35,133 nt of DNA, taken from NCBI GenBank assembly GCA_030831965.1, contig JAURJZ010000010.1:1-35133 (forward strand). The letters are read 5' to 3'. Below, one piece after another: positions 1 through 9,700 of this stretch (position 1 is its first letter; every line of letters begins with the position of its first letter). The DNA comes from Verrucomicrobiota bacterium. GTDB taxonomy: Bacteria; Verrucomicrobiota; Verrucomicrobiia; Opitutales; UBA953. The position numbers and the translations under genes are program-made. The notes beneath the pieces were generated by a model. That model was not told the origin of the DNA and searched no databases. It was given only the letters and a program-made list of their open reading frames with translations.

Positions 1-2
1 CC

Positions 3-833
3 ATGAAACTCCCCGCCCTGCTCCTCCTGCTCGCGTCCGCGCTCGCCCCGGCCGCGCCGACCGATTTCTCGAAGGCCCTGGCCGAGAAGGACCCCGCGGC
101 GCGCTATCGCGCGGCGCTGAACGCGCTGCGGGGCTCGGATGCGCCGCACGACTCGCTGGGCCATCCCGACCGCAAGGTGGCGGAGGCGGCGGTGGACGTC
201 TGCCGCGAGCGGATCGCCGACCACCAGGCCCAGGAGGGCGACGTGGCGTCGCTCGCCATCGCCGAGCGGCTGCTGGCCCACGCGACCTCGGGCAAGGCCG
301 AGCCTGACCTCGCCCGGCGCTGCATCCACGCGGTGGCGGAATCGCGCCACTCCTTCGGCGGCAAGGTTTCCGGGGCGATGGCCAAGGTCGCGCTCGAGGG
401 GCCGGCCGCGCTGAGGGTGGATGCGACGGAGGCCTTGGCCGAGCTGGGCGACGGGTCGCAGGCGCCCGTGCTGGCGCGCCTGGCGGCCTCGGACGACGCC
501 GACCTTTCCGCCGCGGCGGCGGAGGGCCTGACCCGCATCCACGGCAAGGGCGTGACGGACGCGTTCGTGGCGGGCATCGCCGACGCGGCGCTTCCCGCGA
601 AGGCGCGCAAGGCGCTGCTGCAGGCGGCGAGCCGGCGGGGAATGTCGGCCGCAGCGGGCGCGACGGCCGCGGCCCTGTCCGACCCGGAGCTCCGCCTCGA
701 GGCGCAGAAGGCGATCGTCCGGCTGGCGGGCAGGCAGGATGTGCCCGCGCTCAGGGAAGCCTTGGCCAAGGCCAAGGAGCCCGCGACCAAGGGCGTGCTC
801 GAGCGCCTTATCGCGAAGCTGGAGAAGGAGTGA
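3..833 (+). CDS. Exported HEAT-repeat protein
   Basis: A 276-residue protein. Residues 1-18 look like a Sec signal peptide: a Lys, a Leu-rich core and an Ala-x-Ala-like end. The rest is an Ala/Leu/Glu-rich run of paired helices typical of HEAT/armadillo-type repeats; residues 135-275 show repeated segments of the form ALAELGDGSQAPVLARLA. Proteins of this kind are usually scaffolds, and no catalytic motif is visible. The ATG lies at the very edge of the window, so the upstream signals, and whether it follows another gene, cannot be seen. Its last 26 bases overlap the 3' end of the convergent ThuA gene. The specific function is unknown. Confidence 0.8.
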   Translation: MKLPALLLLLASALAPAAPTDFSKALAEKDPAARYRAALNALRGSDAPHDSLGHPDRKVAEAAVDVCRERIADHQAQEGDVASLAIAERLLAHATSGKAEPDLARRCIHAVAESRHSFGGKVSGAMAKVALEGPAALRVDATEALAELGDGSQAPVLARLAASDDADLSAAAAEGLTRIHGKGVTDAFVAGIADAALPAKARKALLQAASRRGMSAAAGATAAALSDPELRLEAQKAIVRLAGRQDVPALREALAKAKEPATKGVLERLIAKLEKE

Positions 834-1593
834 CCGCGTCGGGCGCGTCGCGCATCAGCCACGCCAGGGCGCCGGCGAGGTGCTGGCGGAAGTCCGGCTC
901 CGAGTAGGACTGCTTGGTGTGGCCGCCGGCGGTGTAGAACATGCGGCCCTTGGCGACCGGCTTGACCCAGGAGGAGGGGTGGTCGTCGCCGTTCTTGCCG
1001 CCCTGGTAGGTCTTCTCGTCGAGGCGGAGGAGGACCTTGTTGTCGGCCTGCAGGTTCTTGAAGTTGTACCACTCGTCGGTGCGCTTCCAGCGCTCGGGCA
1101 GGTGGGCGGTGGCGGGATGGGCGCGGTCGACCACAACCTGGTCCGCGGGCTGGATCTTGGGATGGCCGGCGAATTGCCCGCCGACCATGCGGGCGAACCA
1201 GGGCCACTTGAACTCGGTGTCGGTGGCGGCGTGGACGCCCATGAAGCCGCCGCCGCCCTCGAGCCAGCGCTCGAACGCCTCCTCCTGGGCGCGCTCGGGG
1301 AGGACGTCGCCCGTGGTGTTGAGGAAGACCACCACCCCGAAGCGGGCGAGGTTGGCGGGGGTGAACTGGGCGGGATCCTCGGTGGCCTCGACCTCGAGCT
1401 TGGCGGCGGCGGCCAGCTCGCGGAGGCACTTGACGCCCTCGGGAATGGAATCGTGGCGGAAGCCGGCGGTGCGGGAGAAGACAAGGATGCGCCGGGGGAG
1501 CGCGGGCTGGACGGCGGCGTCGGCCGCCTGGACGGCGGAAACCGGATCAGGGGAGGCGAGGGCGAGAGCCAGGAGGGCGAGGAGGTGGCGCAT
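808..1593 (-). CDS. Exported ThuA-domain protein
   Basis: A 261-residue protein. Residues 1-24 form a signal peptide (MRHLLALLALALA core). The rest is a ThuA-like (class I glutamine amidotransferase-fold) domain: VLVFSRTAGFRHDSI-like start at 37-50, GVHAATDTEFKWPWF at 119-133, HP at 144-145, DEWYNF at 173-178, and a FYTAGGHTKQSY-like segment near the end. ThuA proteins are linked to trehalose and other sugar use, but the reaction is unsettled. In Verrucomicrobiota and Planctomycetes they commonly sit beside Gfo/Idh/MocA genes, as here (divergent, 76 bp apart). I chose the ATG at 1593 because it gives the signal peptide; the reading frame stays open further upstream, but that part is antisense to the neighbouring gene. 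No Shine-Dalgarno sequence precedes it. Confidence 0.88.
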   Translation of the reverse strand: MRHLLALLALALASPDPVSAVQAADAAVQPALPRRILVFSRTAGFRHDSIPEGVKCLRELAAAAKLEVEATEDPAQFTPANLARFGVVVFLNTTGDVLPERAQEEAFERWLEGGGGFMGVHAATDTEFKWPWFARMVGGQFAGHPKIQPADQVVVDRAHPATAHLPERWKRTDEWYNFKNLQADNKVLLRLDEKTYQGGKNGDDHPSSWVKPVAKGRMFYTAGGHTKQSYSEPDFRQHLAGALAWLMRDAPDAVTPSPASR

Positions 1594-1628
1594 GAGGTCG
1601 GGGAGGTTAACAGGCGGCAGGCGGGGGA

Positions 1629-1641
1629 GTTCCGCGGGAAC
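1629..1641. promoter_or_regulatory. Inverted repeat between the ThuA and Gfo/Idh/MocA genes
   Basis: GTTCC-GCG-GGAAC, a perfect 5-bp-arm inverted repeat in the 76-bp divergent spacer. On the minus strand the core reads CGGTTCCCGC, and the same ten bases recur in the inverted repeat at 9841-9857 in the other divergent spacer. It could be a shared operator or simply a hairpin; no regulator gene is present nearby. Confidence 0.3.
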
Positions 1642-1669
1642 CGGCGCGGTGGCGGGATGTCTTGAACGC

Positions 1670-2956
1670 ATGCCCCACCCCCAACGCCCCTCCCGGCGCG
1701 ATTTTCTGCGCCAATCCTCCCTCGCCGGCCTCGCCCTCGGCTTCCCCACCCTCATCCCGGCGTCCGCGCTGGGCAAGGACGGGGAAGTGGCGCCGAGCAA
1801 TCGCCTGGAGATGGTCGCGGTGGGCACGGCGGGCATGGGCGGCAGCAACCTCGGGCGGTTCCTGGGCATGAAGAGCGTCCAGGTGATCGCGGTCTGCGAC
1901 GTCGACCTGAACCACCTCAAGGCGGGGGTCAACGCGGTGAAGCAGCGCGGCGGCTCCGAGCCCCGCGCCTACCAGGATTACCGCGAGCTGCTCGCGAAGG
2001 AGAAGGCGGAGGCCGCGAGCATCGGCGTGCCCGACCACTGGCACGCGCCGATCTCGATCCCCTTCCTCAAGGCGGGCTATGACATCTACGGCGAGAAGCC
2101 CCTGGCCAAGACCCTGGCCGAGGGCCGGGCGATGGTCGACGCCGCCAAGGCGCACGGCCGGGTCTGGCAGACGGGGATGTGGCAGCGCTCGACGGGTAAT
2201 TTCCGCCGCGCGGTCGAGCTCGTGCGCAACGGCGCCATCGGCAAGGTGAGGCGGGTCGAGGTCGGCACGGGCAGCAGCGGCGCCGGGCCCAAGGACGGCG
2301 ATCCCGGCAAGGTCCCGGGGCACCTGAACTACGACCTGTGGGTCGGACCCTCGGCGATGATGGACTACGACTCGCGCCGCACCCACTTCAACTGGCGCTG
2401 GAACTACAACTTCGGCGGCGGCCAGCTGGTCGACTGGGTCTGCCACCATGTCGACATCGCGGCCTGGGGCGTGAGCAAGGACCTCGAGTACCCGGTCTCG
2501 GTCGAGGCCAAGGGAAGCGAGACCGCGCAGGGGCCCTGGAACGTGCACCGTCAGTACGACTACACGGTCACCTACGCCGACGGCACCGAGATCACGTGCA
2601 ACAGCCGCCACATGGGGACGAAGTTCATCGGCGAGACGGGCTGGGTCTACGTCAACCGCGGCTCGCAGCAGACCTCGGATCCCAAGCTCTGGGACGCCCC
2701 GCTGGGCGACGGCGCCTGGCGCTGCCCGGGCACGACGGACAACTGGAAGGATTTCACGGACTGCGTGCGCACGCGCCGCCGCCCCGTGGCCCACATCGAG
2801 GTCGCCCACCACACCACCCTGCTCGGCCACCTCGCCAACGCCTCCATCCACGCCGGCCGCAAGCTGACCTTCGACGGCAAGGCGGAGAAGGTCCGCGAGG
2901 ACATCGGCGAGAATCCCTTCATCAGCCGGAAGTTGCGCGACCCCTACGGCATCTGA
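1670..2956 (+). CDS. Tat-exported Gfo/Idh/MocA family oxidoreductase
   Basis: A 428-residue protein. Residues 9-14 are RRDFLR followed by a hydrophobic stretch (SSLAGLALG), a twin-arginine signal, so it is probably folded with its nicotinamide cofactor before export. The Rossmann region begins near residue 47 (MVAVGTAGMGGSN), and the family EKPLA motif is at 142-146 (Lys144 is the usual catalytic lysine). The C-terminal part has the alpha/beta dimerisation and substrate domain, including GQLVDWVCHHVDIAAW. Family members oxidise or reduce sugars, inositols and similar polyols; the substrate cannot be told from sequence. The ATG at 1670 is the first one that gives the Tat signal. The gene is divergent from ThuA, and the next gene starts 13 bp downstream. 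Confidence 0.9.
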   Translation: MPHPQRPSRRDFLRQSSLAGLALGFPTLIPASALGKDGEVAPSNRLEMVAVGTAGMGGSNLGRFLGMKSVQVIAVCDVDLNHLKAGVNAVKQRGGSEPRAYQDYRELLAKEKAEAASIGVPDHWHAPISIPFLKAGYDIYGEKPLAKTLAEGRAMVDAAKAHGRVWQTGMWQRSTGNFRRAVELVRNGAIGKVRRVEVGTGSSGAGPKDGDPGKVPGHLNYDLWVGPSAMMDYDSRRTHFNWRWNYNFGGGQLVDWVCHHVDIAAWGVSKDLEYPVSVEAKGSETAQGPWNVHRQYDYTVTYADGTEITCNSRHMGTKFIGETGWVYVNRGSQQTSDPKLWDAPLGDGAWRCPGTTDNWKDFTDCVRTRRRPVAHIEVAHHTTLLGHLANASIHAGRKLTFDGKAEKVREDIGENPFISRKLRDPYGI

Positions 2957-2969
2957 TAGCACCAGGGGG

Positions 2970-3989
2970 ATGCGCCGCATCCCAGTCCTCCTCGCCGCCG
3001 CCGGCCTGATGGCCGGCGCGGGTTGGCTGGCCTTGGGCGGAGGGCGGGGCGAGGCCCCGCTCCCCGGACCGGACGTCGCGGCCCCGGCGCGAGGCGACCC
3101 TCTGGCGGCGACGAGGCCGGCCGGCCCCCGGCCTGGCGAGGCTAGGCCGCGCGAGCTCGGCGCGGTCGTCGCGCGCGCCTCGCGACCGGACGCCGCGCCG
3201 GTCACGTTGCTGGCCGCGGCCCTGGTGACAAGGGACGAGACGTGGCTCCGGCGCGCCGCCGAGCTGCACCCGGGCGACCCGGACGTGCTCATGGCCCTGG
3301 TGCGCGCGGCGAAGACGCCCGAGGAGCGGGCCGCCGCCCTGGCCGCCTTCCGGGCGGCCGACCCGGACAACGCGCTGGGGCCCTACCTCGAGGCAGCCGA
3401 CGCCGCCAAGGCGGGCGACCCGACGGCGGCCGCGGCGGCGCTGGTCGACGCGGCGATGGCGGAGGAGCTGCGCCGGGGCGAGGTGCGGCTCCTGCTGGAG
3501 ACGGACGCGCTCCTGCGCGAGTCGGGCGCGGATGACCTGAAGGCGCATGTCGCGGCGTTCGGCCTGGTTCCGGCCTGGTCGGGCGCGGAGCTCATCCGGC
3601 TTGGCCGGGGACTGGGCGACCTGCAGCGGATCTTCGTCGAGCTCGGCGACTGGGACGAGGCGGACTTCCTGCTCGAGCAGACGCTGCGACTGGGGGGCAG
3701 CCTGCGGCAGGGCGGGCTGCTGCTCGACAACCTCGGCGGCGTTCACATGGAAACCGGCCTGCTCGGCGCGCTGGACCCGGAAACGGTGATCACCTGGGAA
3801 GGTGAGCGGGCAGGCGAGCGGCTGGCCGACCTGGAGAGGGAGCGCGCGGAGATCGCGGGGCTGGCCGGGGACACCGAACGGCTGATGGGGCGGTTCCAAG
3901 GCCTCGACGCGGCGGGCTGGGCGCAGTACCGCCGCCTGCTCGCCGAGGAGGGCGAGCGGGCGGCGCTGCGCTGGCTGCAGGAGCGCTGA
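2970..3989 (+). CDS. Unrecognised exported or anchored helical (TPR-like) protein
   Basis: A 339-residue protein that I do not recognise. Residues 1-25 are a signal peptide or N-terminal membrane anchor (RRIPVLLAAAGLMAGAGWLALGGG). A low-complexity Pro/Ala/Arg/Gly linker follows to about residue 60. The remainder is almost entirely helical, with Ala-rich segments spaced like degenerate tetratricopeptide repeats (HPGDPDVLMALVRAA, ADPDNALGPYLEAADAAKAGD) and a charged C-terminal helix pair. No enzyme motif is visible. An AGGGGG run lies directly before the ATG, one of the few purine-rich leaders in the window. The gene starts 13 bp after the Gfo/Idh/MocA gene, so the two are probably co-transcribed. 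It converges on ahcY with a 12-bp gap. Confidence 0.7.
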   Translation: MRRIPVLLAAAGLMAGAGWLALGGGRGEAPLPGPDVAAPARGDPLAATRPAGPRPGEARPRELGAVVARASRPDAAPVTLLAAALVTRDETWLRRAAELHPGDPDVLMALVRAAKTPEERAAALAAFRAADPDNALGPYLEAADAAKAGDPTAAAAALVDAAMAEELRRGEVRLLLETDALLRESGADDLKAHVAAFGLVPAWSGAELIRLGRGLGDLQRIFVELGDWDEADFLLEQTLRLGGSLRQGGLLLDNLGGVHMETGLLGALDPETVITWEGERAGERLADLERERAEIAGLAGDTERLMGRFQGLDAAGWAQYRRLLAEEGERAALRWLQER

Positions 3990-4001
3990 GCGCGGGTAGG
4001 C

Positions 4002-5444
4002 TCAGTAGCGGTAGTTGTCCGGCTTGAACGGGCCCTCGGGCTTGACGCCGATGTAGTCGGCCTGGGCCTTGGTGAGCTTGGTCAGCTTGGCGCCGATCTT
4101 GGCGAGGTGAAGGCGGGCGACCTCCTCGTCGAGGTGCTTGGGCAGGACGACGACGCCGGGCTTGGCGGTGGCGCGGGTCTCCCAGAGGTGGAGCTGGGCG
4201 AGGGTCTGGTTGGAGAAGGAGGTGGACATCACGTAGCTCGGGTGGCCGGTGGCGCAGCCGAGGTTGACGAGGCGGCCCTCGGCGAGGACGTAGAGCTGGC
4301 GGCCGTCCTTGAGCGTGTAGCGGTCGACCTGGGGCTTGATGGTGTCCTTGCGCACGCCCTTGGCGGCGTTGAGGCGGACGACCTGGATCTCGTTGTCGAA
4401 GTGGCCGATGTTGCAGACGATGGCCTGGTCCCTCATCGCGAGCAGGTGCTCGAGGGTGAGGATGTCGCGGTTGCCGGTGGCGGTGACGTAGATGTCGGCG
4501 ACGGGGAGGGCGTCCTCGACGGTGACGACGCGGTAGCCCTCCATGGCGGCCTGCAGGGCGCAGATGGGGTCGACCTCGGCGATCATGACGGTGCAGCCGA
4601 GGCCGCGGAGGGACTGGGCGGAGCCCTTGCCGACGTCGCCGTAGCCGATGACGAGGGCGACCTTGCCGGCGACCATGACGTCGGTCGCGCGCTTGATGCC
4701 GTCGACCAGCGACTCGCGGCAGCCGTAAAGGTTGTCGAACTTGGACTTGGTGGCGGTGTCGTTGACGTTCACCGCGGGGACGAGGAGGGAGCCCTCCTCG
4801 AGCATGCGGTAGAGGCGCTTGACGCCGGTGGTGGTCTCCTCGGAGACGCCCTTCCAGTCCTTGACCACCCGGTGCCAGTGGCCGGGGTGCGACTTGGCGA
4901 CGCGCCTGAGCAGGTCCTTGACGACCTGCTCCTCCTCGGAATCGGCCTTGCCGTTGACCCACTTGGAGCCGTTCTCGAGCTCGTAGCCCTTGTGGATGAG
5001 CAGGGTGGCGTCGCCCCCGTCGTCGACGATGAGCTGGGGCCCCTTGCCGTCGGGCCAGGTCAGGGCGCGCCAGGTGCACTCCCAGTACTCCTCGAGGGTC
5101 TCGCCCTTCCAGGCGAAGACGGGGATGCCGGCCTTGGCGATGGCGGCGGCGGCGTGGTCCTGGGTGGAAAAGATGTTGCAGGAGGCCCAGCGGACATCGG
5201 CTCCGAGCGCGGCGAGCGTCTCGATGAGGACGGCCGTCTGGATGGTCATGTGGAGCGAGCCGGCGACGCGGACGCCCTTCAGGGGCTGGCGCCTCGCATG
5301 CTTGGCGCGCAGGGCCATCAGCCCGGGCATCTCGTGCTCGGCGACCTGGATCTCCTTGCGACCCCACTCGGCGAGGGAGAGGTCGGCGACCTTGAAGTCG
5401 GGCTGGGCGGCGCGCTTGGCGCCGGAGGGTTTTTCGGAGTACAT
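4002..5444 (-). CDS. ahcY: Adenosylhomocysteinase (S-adenosyl-L-homocysteine hydrolase)
   Basis: A 480-residue protein of full family length, including the extra segment found in many bacterial enzymes. It reversibly hydrolyses S-adenosylhomocysteine to adenosine and homocysteine, using tightly bound NAD, in the cytoplasm. Visible signatures are the [20 protein letters not shown] region, [17 protein letters not shown], the NAD-binding GYGDVGKG at 267-274, [11 protein letters not shown] and the C-terminal PDNYRY tail. The gene lies 14 bp downstream of metK on the same strand, so synthesis of the methyl donor and removal of its by-product form one operon. The leader before ATG is pyrimidine-rich (CCTTCCCACC), with no Shine-Dalgarno sequence. 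Confidence 0.98.
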   Translation of the reverse strand: MYSEKPSGAKRAAQPDFKVADLSLAEWGRKEIQVAEHEMPGLMALRAKHARRQPLKGVRVAGSLHMTIQTAVLIETLAALGADVRWASCNIFSTQDHAAAAIAKAGIPVFAWKGETLEEYWECTWRALTWPDGKGPQLIVDDGGDATLLIHKGYELENGSKWVNGKADSEEEQVVKDLLRRVAKSHPGHWHRVVKDWKGVSEETTTGVKRLYRMLEEGSLLVPAVNVNDTATKSKFDNLYGCRESLVDGIKRATDVMVAGKVALVIGYGDVGKGSAQSLRGLGCTVMIAEVDPICALQAAMEGYRVVTVEDALPVADIYVTATGNRDILTLEHLLAMRDQAIVCNIGHFDNEIQVVRLNAAKGVRKDTIKPQVDRYTLKDGRQLYVLAEGRLVNLGCATGHPSYVMSTSFSNQTLAQLHLWETRATAKPGVVVLPKHLDEEVARLHLAKIGAKLTKLTKAQADYIGVKPEGPFKPDNYRY

Positions 5445-5458
5445 GGTGGGAAGGGGCG

Positions 5459-6634
5459 TCAGGCCTTGAGGGCCCTGAGGAAGGCGGCGAGGCGGGTGGC
5501 TTGCTCCCAGGGGAGGCCCTTCTTGCCGAAGTGGCCGTAGTGGGTGCTCTCGCGGTAGATCGGGCGGCGGAGGTCGAGCTGGCGGAGGATCTCGGCGGGA
5601 TTGAAGCGGAAGACCTTGCGGACGGCGGCGAGGATGCGCGCGTCGGGGAGGCGCCCGGTGCCGAAGGTCTCGAGGTGGAGGCTGGTCGGCTCGGGATGGC
5701 CGATGGCGTAGGCGAACTGGATTTCGCAGCGGTCGGCGACGCCGGCGGCGACGAGATGCTTGGCGACCCAGCGGCCCATGTAGGCGGCGGAGCGGTCGAC
5801 CTTGGTGGGATCCTTGCCGGAGAAGGCGCCGCCCCCGTGGCGACCCATGCCGCCGTAGGTGTCGACGATGATCTTGCGGCCGGTCAGGCCGCAGTCGCCC
5901 TGGGGCCCGCCGACGACGAAGCGTCCGGTGGGGTTGACGAGAAACTCGGTGCGCCGGGAGAGAAGGGAGGGCGGGAGGGCCTTGCGGATGACCTGCTCGA
6001 CGCAGAAGCGCTCGATCTGGCGGTGGGAGACGTCCTCGGTGTGCTGGGTGGAGATGACGACGTTCTCGACGGCGACCGGGCGCCCGTCCTCGTAGCGCAC
6101 GGCGACCTGCGACTTGCAGTCGGGGCGGAGCCAGGCGGTGCCCTTGGCGCCGGACTTGCGGAGGTCGGCGAGGCGGCGGTTGAGGCGATGGGCGAACATG
6201 ACCGGCGCGGGCATGAGCTCGGGGGTCTCGCGGGAGGCGTAGCCGAACATGATGCCCTGGTCGCCGGCGCCCATCTTGGCGTGCCGCTTGCCCTCGGCCT
6301 TGCGCGCGTCGACGCCCTGGGCGATGTCGGGCGACTGGCGGGTGGTGAGGTTGGTGAAGAAGACGCGGTCGGCGTGGAAGACATCGTCGTCGTTGACGTA
6401 GCCGATGCGGCGGATGGCCTCGCGGGCGACCTGCTCGTAGTTGACCTTGGCCCGGGTGGTGATCTCGCCGGCGATGACGACGTGGTTGCTCTTCACGAGG
6501 GTCTCGCAGGCGACGCGGGAGAGGGGGTCCTGGGCGAGGCAGGCGTCGAGCACGGCGTCGGAGATGCCGTCGGCGACCTTGTCGGGGTGGCCCTCGCCGA
6601 CGGATTCGGAGGAGAAGAGGTAGCTGCGGGACAT
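5459..6634 (-). CDS. metK: S-adenosylmethionine synthetase (methionine adenosyltransferase)
   Basis: A 391-residue protein that makes S-adenosylmethionine from methionine and ATP in the cytoplasm. Signatures are [17 protein letters not shown] (from residue 15), [11 protein letters not shown] (122-132) and the P-loop-like [19 protein letters not shown], all intact. I placed the start at the ATG giving [19 protein letters not shown], which matches the family N-terminus. An in-frame ATG 36 bases further upstream would add a 12-residue extension with no family counterpart. It is first in a metK-ahcY operon. The leader is unusually AT-rich and carries no S-adenosylmethionine or S-adenosylhomocysteine riboswitch that I can recognise. 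Confidence 0.98.
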   Translation of the reverse strand: MSRSYLFSSESVGEGHPDKVADGISDAVLDACLAQDPLSRVACETLVKSNHVVIAGEITTRAKVNYEQVAREAIRRIGYVNDDDVFHADRVFFTNLTTRQSPDIAQGVDARKAEGKRHAKMGAGDQGIMFGYASRETPELMPAPVMFAHRLNRRLADLRKSGAKGTAWLRPDCKSQVAVRYEDGRPVAVENVVISTQHTEDVSHRQIERFCVEQVIRKALPPSLLSRRTEFLVNPTGRFVVGGPQGDCGLTGRKIIVDTYGGMGRHGGGAFSGKDPTKVDRSAAYMGRWVAKHLVAAGVADRCEIQFAYAIGHPEPTSLHLETFGTGRLPDARILAAVRKVFRFNPAEILRQLDLRRPIYRESTHYGHFGKKGLPWEQATRLAAFLRALKA

Positions 6635-6705
6635 GGGAGGCAGGGCCTTATCTGAAAAGGGATTCATCAACTTATCAAGATTGGATGATGGATTATGACC
6701 TTGCG
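6635..6705 (-). promoter_or_regulatory. AT-rich metK leader, likely promoter region
   Basis: The stretch 6661-6710 is about one third G+C, in strong contrast to the surrounding 70% or more, and lies between the terminator of the upstream gene and the metK start. Read on the minus strand it contains TTGATA followed after 18 bases by CAGATA, a possible weak -35/-10 pair ending about 20 bases before ATG. There are also two TTGAT copies 8 bases apart. The exact promoter is a guess; that a promoter lies here is likely, because the preceding gene is terminated. Confidence 0.4.
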
Positions 6706-6732
6706 AAAAAAGCCCCGCCGGGCGGCGGGGCT
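6706..6732 (-). terminator. Rho-independent terminator after the PVC-type dehydrogenase gene
   Basis: On the minus strand a 9-bp perfect stem (AGCCCCGCC / GGCGGGGCT) with a 4-base loop is followed directly by six T. It begins 22 bases after the stop of the minus-strand gene ending at 6755, so it ends that transcript and separates it from metK-ahcY. It is one of only two canonical hairpin-plus-T-tract terminators seen in the window. Confidence 0.9.
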
Positions 6733-6754
6733 CATTCGCGGGCGGGCGCCCGGG

Positions 6755-9700
6755 TCAGCCGCCGGTGGCCCGGAGGGAGACGAGGTACTCGATGAGGGCG
6801 GTGAACTCCTCGGCGCTGAGGTTGGCGGCGAGGCCGGCCGGCATGAGCGACTGGGGGAGGATGGTCTGCTCGGCGACGTCGGCGCGGCGCAGGGTGCCGG
6901 CGACGCCGGCGATGTTGCGGAGGGAGACGACCCCGTCGGCCTCGCCGACGACGAAGCCGATCTGGGAGGAGCCGTCCTTCATGCGGAACATGGCGGTCTG
7001 GAAGCCCTGGGCGACGACCTTGCCCGGCTCGAGGATGGACTCGATGAGGTACTCGCGGCTGAACTTGGCTCCGGCGGCGCCGAGGTAGGGACCCTTCTGC
7101 TCGGCGGCGGGGTCGACGCTGTGGCAGGCGATGCAGCCCTGCTGGACGTAGAGGCGCTTGCCCAGCCCGACATCGCCCTTGCCGCGGAGGGCGGCGGCGA
7201 GGGCGTCGGCGGCCGGCATCTCGCCGACCTTCTTGCCGGCGTGGGCGGCGGCGGCCTTGCCGGCCTCCCGGGCGGCCTTGGCGGCGTTGATCAGCTGGAC
7301 GTTGTCGCCGGCGATGGCGGCGTCGATGGCCCGGTCGAACCCGCCCAGGCGGAGGTCGGCGAGGGCGAGGAAGAAGCCGATCTCGCGGGGGTTGTTCTCA
7401 ATCTCCTTCCGGACCTGGGCCTTCTGGGCCTCCTTGGTCAGCGGGCTGTTGAGGACGGTGAGGAGGGAGCGCCAGAGGATGCGGGCGACGGCGTCCTCGG
7501 CGCCGTTGGCGAGGGCGCGGAGCTGGGCGACCTCGTTGCCGCGCTGGGCGTCGTTGACGAAGTCGCCGACGGCCTGCTCGGCGGCGGCGGGGGCGCCGGC
7601 CTCCTTGGACCAGGCGGCGAGGACCTGCACGCGGAGGCTGAGGGCGTCCTTGCCCTCGTAGCGGCGGAGGACGCCGAGGCAGGCGAGGCGCTCGTCCCAG
7701 GGCCGCTTGGCGGCGAGGGCGGCGTCCTTGAGCAGGGTGGCGTCGGCCTGGGTCGGGCTGACCTTGGCGAGGAGCAGCTGGAGGGAATCGACCTCGCCGA
7801 GCCTGAGGTCGGCGACGGCGATGCGGTTCTTGGCCAGGACCTGGAGGACGGCCGGGCGCGCGGCGGCGGGCAGACCGGGGAAGGCGGCCTCGATGCCCGC
7901 GCGAATCCGAGGGGTGAGCTCCCATTCGACGGGCTCGAAGTAAGGGCCGCGGTCGTCGGGACGCGTGTTCCACCAGTCCTTGTAGTTCCAGGGCTTCTCG
8001 CGGTGATGGAGGCGGGCGAGGGCGCCGATGGCGGCGGCGCGCAGGGCGGGGTCGGGAGACTCGGCGAGGGCGAGGGCGCCGTCGACCGCCTCCTTGGAGT
8101 GGATCATCTGGAGGGCGCGCAGGGCGATCTCGCGCTGGGCGGGCTGGCGGGCGGCCTCGACAAGGGCGGGCACGTTGCCGAGGCGGGCGAGGGCCTGGAC
8201 GGCGGTGTGGGGCAGGCGGAGGTTCTCGCCCTTGGAGGCGTCGGCGGGCGCCTTGGCCCAGTCGGCGGCGGCGGCGAGGATGGCGGGGGCGGCGTCGCGG
8301 GCGCCCAGGCGCTGAAGGCCGATGACGGCCTGCAGGCGGACGCGGGGGTCGGGATCGGCGAGCGCCTGGACGAAGGGCGCGGTCGGGACGCCCTTGGTCT
8401 CGCCGAGGCGGTCGGCGAGGGCGCGGAGGGCGAACTCGCGCACCTTGGCGTCGCGGGCGAGGCGGACGAGGCCGTCGGTGGACTTGGCGCCGAGGAGCTG
8501 CTTGTAGGTGAAGACGGCGGCGACGCGGTGATAGAGGTGGGCCCGGGCGTCGGCGGCGAGGGCGAGGATGGCGTCGGCCTGGGCGGTGAGGCCGAGGTCG
8601 AGGATGCGTCGGGAGGCCTCGAGGCGCTGGACGGAGCTGTCGGAGGCGAGGAGGCGGACGAGGTCGGCGGGCGAGGCCTTGGTCACGTCGACATAGCGGT
8701 TGGGCTTAACCCCGGGGGCGACGACCTGCTGGATGCGCCCCTGGGGCTTGCCCTTGCCGAGGTAGTTGTAACCGCCGGCGCGCCAGTCGGAGATGTAGAG
8801 GCGCGAGTTGCCGTCGACGTCGATGTCGGTCGCATGGCGGACCTTCTGGAAGGTCTGCTGCTGGGCGACGAAGCTGGCCTCGAAGGGCCTGATGGGGTGG
8901 TTGTGGATGGTGCCGGTGGTCCAGTCGCAGGTGAAGAGGGTCTCGCCCCAGCCGGCGGGGAAGCCGGGCTCGGAAAGGTAGAGGGCGCCGGTGCCGGAGC
9001 CGCCGCCGTAGTCGGCGAGGAAGCCGACGGTCTCCTCCGGGAAGTTCTTGTACAGGCGGGGGTAGCCGTGGTTGGCGAGGGCGGTGTGGTGGTGGAAGCG
9101 CGTGTTCCAGCCCTTGCCGTCGTTGGTGTTGTCGCGGGTGAAGAGGTCGAGCAGGGGCGAGATGGCGGTGTCGCACTGGTTGCGGGTCATCTCGGCGTGG
9201 ACCTCCATCTCGGTGCCGTCGGGACGGACGCGGATCACGCCGCCGCCGTGGAGGGTGACGCGGCGGCCGTCGCGGCCCTTGGCGCCGTCCTTCTCGCGCT
9301 CAAGGCCGGCGCCGAAGTCGCCCACCGAGATGTAGAGCCAGCCGTCGATGCCCATGCGGACCCCGTTGGTGGTGTGGTCGGCGCCGCGCGGGTGCTCGAT
9401 GCCGGCGCCGAGGCCGTCGACGAGGAGCAGCTTCTCGTCGGAGATGCCGTCGCCGGTCTTGTCGCGGAAGGCGGTGAGGAAAGGGGGATGGATGAGGTAG
9501 AGGACGCCGCCGACGTAGTGGCCGCCGCGGGGCGAGTCGGCCTTGGTGAACTCGATCAGCTGGTCGGCCTTGCCGTCGGCGTCCTTGTCCCGCGCGATGA
9601 GGATGCGACCCATGTCCTTGCCGTGGCCGAGGGAGCCGTTGCGGTCGGAGGAGATGTAGACGTCGCCGTCGGGCGCGGCGGTCAGGGCGGTGGGATAGAG

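Noticed and set aside
6635-6705. S-adenosylmethionine or S-adenosylhomocysteine riboswitch before metK
   Set aside because: The space is short and AT-rich and shows no conserved core of the classes I know; a covariance search was not possible.
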